Assembly (NCBI GenBank): GCA_963772375.1
Contig: CAVYXG010000004.1
Coordinates: 558,001 to 622,000, forward strand
Direction: 5' to 3'
Origin: DATBHM01 sp963772375
Lineage (GTDB): Bacteria; Actinomycetota; UBA4738; JACQTL01
DNA: 64,000 nt
Below the pieces are notes generated by a model that had not been told where the DNA came from, made no database searches, and worked only from the letters and a program-made list of their open reading frames with translations. The position numbers were made by a program, and so were the translations under genes. Below are positions 60,830-64,000 of the stretch, piece after piece (within the stretch, counting starts at the first letter, position 1; each line of letters starts with the position of its first letter).

Positions 60830-62126
60830 TCCCGGAGGGGGCGCGCCGGCGGCGGTCCGGGACCCCGACGTCCCCGACGTCGCCGCGACCGAGGTCCCTC
60901 CCGAGCTCGTCGCCACCACGCTCGGGCAGTACCTCCGGGCCTGGTGGGCCCGGGTCCGGGGCGGCGACGCCGGCATCCTCCCGGTCCTGCTCGCGCTGAT
61001 CGTCGTCTTCGTGACCTTCCAGTTCCTCAACTCGAAGTTCCTCAGCGCGGAGAACCTGGTCAACCTGCTCGAGCAGAGCACGGTCTACATGGTGCTCGCG
61101 ATGGCCGAGATCTTCGTGCTGCTGCTCGCGGAGATCGATCTGTCGGTCGGGCTCGTGATGGCGCTCTCGGCCGTCGTCGTCGCCCAGATGGTGCAGCCGG
61201 GGAGCCCCGGGTTCCCGTGGTGGCTCGCCATCCTGGCGGCCGTCGGGGCGTCGGCCGCGATCGGTGCGATCCAGGGCACGCTCGTCGCCCGGCTGCGGAT
61301 GCCCTCGTTCATCGTCACGCTCGGCAGCCTGCTGATCCTCGAGGGCGTCGGGATCATCGTGCTGGGCGGTTCGCTGGCCAGCATCGGGAACTCCCACGTC
61401 CCCGCCGAGGTGACGATCTACAACATCTTCCACAGCCAGTTCGCTCCGGTGGCCGGCTGGATCCTGCTCGCGGCGGTGATCGGCATCTGGGGGGGGTTCT
61501 CGTGGCGCCGCGACGCCCGGCGCCGCCGCGAGGGCCTCGCCGCCCCGCCCGCGAGCCTCACGATCGGCAAGATCGTGCTCGCCGCCGTGGCCGGCGCCGT
61601 GGTCGTGATCATCTGCAACACGAACCGGGCCCACCAGGGCGTCATCGAGGGGGTCCCCTACATCATCCCGATCGTGCTGGTGGTGCTGGGCCTGTCGACG
61701 TTCCTGCTGCAGCGCCTACGGTTCGGCCGCTACATCTACGCGATCGGCGGGAACCCGGAGGCCGCGCGCCGAGCCGGGGTCAGCCTGCCGCGGGTCCGGA
61801 CCGGGGCCTTCGTGCTCGCGGCGACCGTCTCGGGGATCGCCGGGGTGCTGTTCGCGTCGTGGCAGGTGTCGCTGACCACCAACATCATCAAGACGGCCAA
61901 CAGCTACGTGCTGCTCGCCGTCGCCGCGGCCGTGATCGGCGGGACCAGCCTGTTCGGCGGCCGGGGCAAGACGATCCACGGCGTGCTCGGCGGCCTCGTG
62001 ATCGGGGCCATCTACAACGGCCTGTACCTGATGAGCGTCCCCAGCGAGTGGATCGACATCGTGGTCGCGGGCGTGCTCCTCGCCGCGGCCGTCATCGACG
62101 TCCTGTCGCGCCGGGCCGCGCGGTAA
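60822..62126 (+). CDS. Sugar ABC transporter permease (XylH/RbsC-like), second
   Basis: The 434-residue paralogue of the preceding permease shares its motifs (LLAEIDLSVGLVMAL, RMPSFIVTLGSLLILEG, AIGGNPEAARRAGV, GGTSLFGGRG). It starts with GTG, overlapping the first permease by 8 bases. The N-terminal segment before helix 1 is also similar (LGQYLRAWWARVRGG), so the pair came from duplication. It ends at a hairpin terminator facing rplQ. Confidence 0.92.
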   Translation: MPDPGGGAPAAVRDPDVPDVAATEVPPELVATTLGQYLRAWWARVRGGDAGILPVLLALIVVFVTFQFLNSKFLSAENLVNLLEQSTVYMVLAMAEIFVLLLAEIDLSVGLVMALSAVVVAQMVQPGSPGFPWWLAILAAVGASAAIGAIQGTLVARLRMPSFIVTLGSLLILEGVGIIVLGGSLASIGNSHVPAEVTIYNIFHSQFAPVAGWILLAAVIGIWGGFSWRRDARRRREGLAAPPASLTIGKIVLAAVAGAVVVIICNTNRAHQGVIEGVPYIIPIVLVVLGLSTFLLQRLRFGRYIYAIGGNPEAARRAGVSLPRVRTGAFVLAATVSGIAGVLFASWQVSLTTNIIKTANSYVLLAVAAAVIGGTSLFGGRGKTIHGVLGGLVIGAIYNGLYLMSVPSEWIDIVVAGVLLAAAVIDVLSRRAAR

Positions 62127-62132
62127 CGCGAG

Positions 62133-62162
62133 AGCCCGGCGATCCCGAGGGACCGCCGGGCT
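62133..62162. terminator. 9-bp hairpin between convergent permease and rplQ
   Basis: AGCCCGGCG (62133-62141) pairs with CGCCGGGCT (62154-62162) around a 12-base loop. It serves both converging transcripts. There is no T-run. Confidence 0.6.
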
Positions 62163-62195
62163 TCGCCGATGCCCGGAAGCTCGACGAGCTCGGTG

Positions 62196-62561
62196 CTAGA
62201 CCTCCGGTCGGTCGACCAGCTCGATGCGCGCCATCGGCGCCCCGTCTCCCTTGCGCTGACCGATCTTCAGGATCCGCGTGTACCCGCCGTTTCGCTCCGC
62301 GTACCGCGGCCCGATCTCCGCGAACAGCTTGTGCACGACGTCCCGGTCGGGCACGACCTTCAGCACCTCGCGCCGCGCCTGCACGTCGCCGCGCTTGGCG
62401 AACGTGATCAGCTTCTCGGCGTACGGACGGAGCATCTTGGCCTTGGCCTCGGTGGTCGTGATGGCCTCGTGCGTGAACAGCGCCGCGGCCTGCCCGGAGA
62501 GGAGGTGCCGCTGGTGCGCCGGCCCGCCGCCGAGGCGCGGCCCCTTCTTCGGCGTCGGCAT
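62196..62561 (-). CDS. rplQ: 50S ribosomal protein L17
   Basis: The 121-residue protein has the L17 start MPTPKKGPRLGGGPAHQRHL and the ITTTEAKAKMLRPYAEKLI core. It overlaps the rpoA stop by one base (TAATG), so translation is coupled. It ends the ribosomal operon on this side. Confidence 0.98.
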   Translation of the reverse strand: MPTPKKGPRLGGGPAHQRHLLSGQAAALFTHEAITTTEAKAKMLRPYAEKLITFAKRGDVQARREVLKVVPDRDVVHKLFAEIGPRYAERNGGYTRILKIGQRKGDGAPMARIELVDRPEV

Positions 62562-63493
62562 TACTCCTCCCGGAGCCCCAGCCCGAGCTCCTCGAGCTTG
62601 GCCTTGACCTCGTCGATGGACTTCTGGCCGAAGTTCCGGATGTCCATGAGCTCCTGCTCGGAGCGCTGGACCAGGTCGCCGACCGTGTTGATGCCCTCGC
62701 GCTTCAGGCAGTTGTAGGACCGGACCGACAGGTTCAGCTCCTCGATCGTGGTGGCCATCTCGCCGGAGAGCTCCGACTCGTCCTCGGCGGGGCCGATGGC
62801 GAGGCCCTGGCTCTCGGCCAGCTCGTGGAACAGGTTCACCAGCTCGAGGAGCGTCGAACCGGCCGACGCCACGGCCTCGCGGGCCGTGATCGAGCCGTCG
62901 GTCTCGACGTCGAGGATCAGGCGGTCGCGGTCGGTCATCTGCTCGACGCGGGTGTTCTCGACCGCGTACGACACGCGGTGGACCGGCGAGAAGATCGAGT
63001 CGACCGGGATCACACCGATCGGGTCGCGGGGCTTCTTGTTCTTCTCGGCGGGGCGGTACCCGACGCCGCGCTCCACGACCATCTCCATCTCGAGCGTCGC
63101 GCCCTTGCCGAGCGTCGCGATGTGGAGGTCGGAGTTCAGGATCTCGACGCCCGCGGGGGGCGAGATGTCGCCGGCGGTGACGTCGCCGGGGCCCTTGGCC
63201 TTGAGGTACACGGTGGCCGGCTCGTCGAGCTCGGAGCGGAGCACGAGCTCCTTCAGGTTGAGGATCACGTCCGTGACGTCCTCGGTCACCTTCGGGATCG
63301 AGGCGAACTCGTGCAGCACGCCCTCGATGCGCACCGACGAGATGGCGGCGCCCGGGATGCTCGAGAGCAGCGTGCGGCGGAGCGAATTGCCCAGCGTGTA
63401 GCCGAATCCGGGCTCGAGCGGCTCGATGATGAACTTCGACCGGGTCGGAGACACGGTGGTCTCCTGGATCTGTGGCCTGGCGACGATCAGCAC
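62561..63493 (-). CDS. rpoA: RNA polymerase alpha subunit
   Basis: The 310-residue protein has the assembly N-domain (LEPGFGYTLGNSLRRTLLSS, the ISSVRIEGVLHEF strand) and the DNA-binding C-domain (LNLSVRSYNCLKREGINTVG, ending GLGLREE). The start is GTG at 63493, with GAGGAGGT upstream. It follows rpsK after 112 bases; rpsD, found here in some actinobacteria, is absent, as in Streptomyces. Confidence 0.98.
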   Translation of the reverse strand: MLIVARPQIQETTVSPTRSKFIIEPLEPGFGYTLGNSLRRTLLSSIPGAAISSVRIEGVLHEFASIPKVTEDVTDVILNLKELVLRSELDEPATVYLKAKGPGDVTAGDISPPAGVEILNSDLHIATLGKGATLEMEMVVERGVGYRPAEKNKKPRDPIGVIPVDSIFSPVHRVSYAVENTRVEQMTDRDRLILDVETDGSITAREAVASAGSTLLELVNLFHELAESQGLAIGPAEDESELSGEMATTIEELNLSVRSYNCLKREGINTVGDLVQRSEQELMDIRNFGQKSIDEVKAKLEELGLGLREE

Positions 63494-63605
63494 TGCGATC
63501 TACCTCCTCGGCGGGGGATCATCCATTTCTGCCCCGCCCTGCATTCGTTTCCGCCCCGGTCGCGCGAGCGCGCGTCCGGGGATCCTGCGGTGCGCGCGGC
63601 GTCCG

Positions 63606-63998
63606 CTAGACGCGGCGGCGCTTGCGCGGCCGGCAGCCGTTGTGCGGCACCGGCGTGACGTCCTGGATGCCGACGACCTCGAGGCCGGCGGCGGCGAGCG
63701 ACCGGATGGCCGTCTCGCGGCCCGAGCCCGGGCCCTTGACGTAGACGTCGACCTTCTGGAGGCCGTGCTCCTGCGCCCGGCGCGCGGCGGCCTCGGCGGC
63801 GAGCTGCGCGGCGAACGGGGTGGACTTGCGGGAGCCCTTGAACCCGACGTTGCCGGCGCTCGCCCACGACAGGGTGTTCCCCTGCCCGTCGGTGATCGTG
63901 ACGATCGTGTTGTTGAACGTCGACTTGATGTGGGCCTGGCCGTGGACCACGTTCTTCTTCTCGCGCCTGCGCGCCTTCTTCGCCTTGGGCTTCGCCAC
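63606..63998 (-). CDS. rpsK: 30S ribosomal protein S11
   Basis: The 130-residue protein has the S11 core (GQAHIKSTFNNTIVTITDGQ, GFKGSRKSTPFAAQLA, GPGSGRETAIRSLAAAGLEV) and the basic tail CRPRKRRRV. It starts with GTG (MAKPKAKKARRREKK) 2 bases from the window end, so its ribosome site is outside. Confidence 0.97.
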   Translation of the reverse strand: MAKPKAKKARRREKKNVVHGQAHIKSTFNNTIVTITDGQGNTLSWASAGNVGFKGSRKSTPFAAQLAAEAAARRAQEHGLQKVDVYVKGPGSGRETAIRSLAAAGLEVVGIQDVTPVPHNGCRPRKRRRV

Positions 63999-64000
63999 GG

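Overview
This is a 64-kb stretch of a very GC-rich chromosome. Ribosomal and cell-wall genes, CIRCE-controlled groES-groEL, many GTG starts and ECF sigma factors point to an actinobacterium, probably an uncultured, deep-branching one. That placement is inferred from gene order and protein style only. I see no rRNA, tRNA, IS element, prophage, CRISPR array or replication origin. No gene-free gap exceeds 300 bases; the longest, 51730-51982, holds a divergent promoter region with a structured leader.

The backbone is a minus-strand housekeeping block read from right to left: rpsK-rpoA-rplQ, truA, rplM-rpsI, glmM, glmS, then the coupled run acpS-nnr-alr-(hydrolase)-(P1 peptidase)-(uracil-DNA glycosylase)-tsaE-tsaB-rimI-tsaD, an epimerase, and groES-groEL. 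Much of this order is known from actinobacteria. Accessory modules are inserted at the joints: a sugar ABC transporter with a ROK regulator plus an ECF sigma/anti-sigma pair (54.3-62.1 kb), a methylmalonate-semialdehyde dehydrogenase and a TSUP permease (50.7-53.5 kb), a cyclic-nucleotide island (35.4-45.8 kb), and paaK with a marR-MFS pair and a frameshifted secreted protein (20.6-24.8 kb).

The most interesting region is 35403-45792. It holds three class III nucleotide cyclase-domain proteins around a 1013-residue protein that joins an MFS-type transporter, HEAT repeats and a C-terminal cyclic-nucleotide-binding domain. One cyclase gene lies 7 bases upstream of the transporter-sensor gene on the same strand, so a cyclase and a likely receptor are probably co-expressed. 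All three cyclases keep the metal-binding aspartates but share unusual residues at other active-site positions.

The left arm (1-18.5 kb) is accessory and mostly about the envelope and signalling: an RHH protein with DUF4097, an ECF sigma factor overlapping a membrane-tethered double beta-propeller, cysC with an alkaline-phosphatase-superfamily hydrolase, two tandem secreted paralogues, a large BTAD/AAA/TPR regulator, a hydrolase-glycosyltransferase fusion and a DUF1326-DUF2182 pair behind a perfect palindrome.

Regulatory signals readable from the bases include a CIRCE element, promoters for groES, rplM and the TSUP permease, an attenuator-like leader before that permease, bidirectional hairpin terminators at convergent junctions, and a recurring leaderless start pattern (TAGGCT or a similar -10 hexamer 7-9 bases before ATG).
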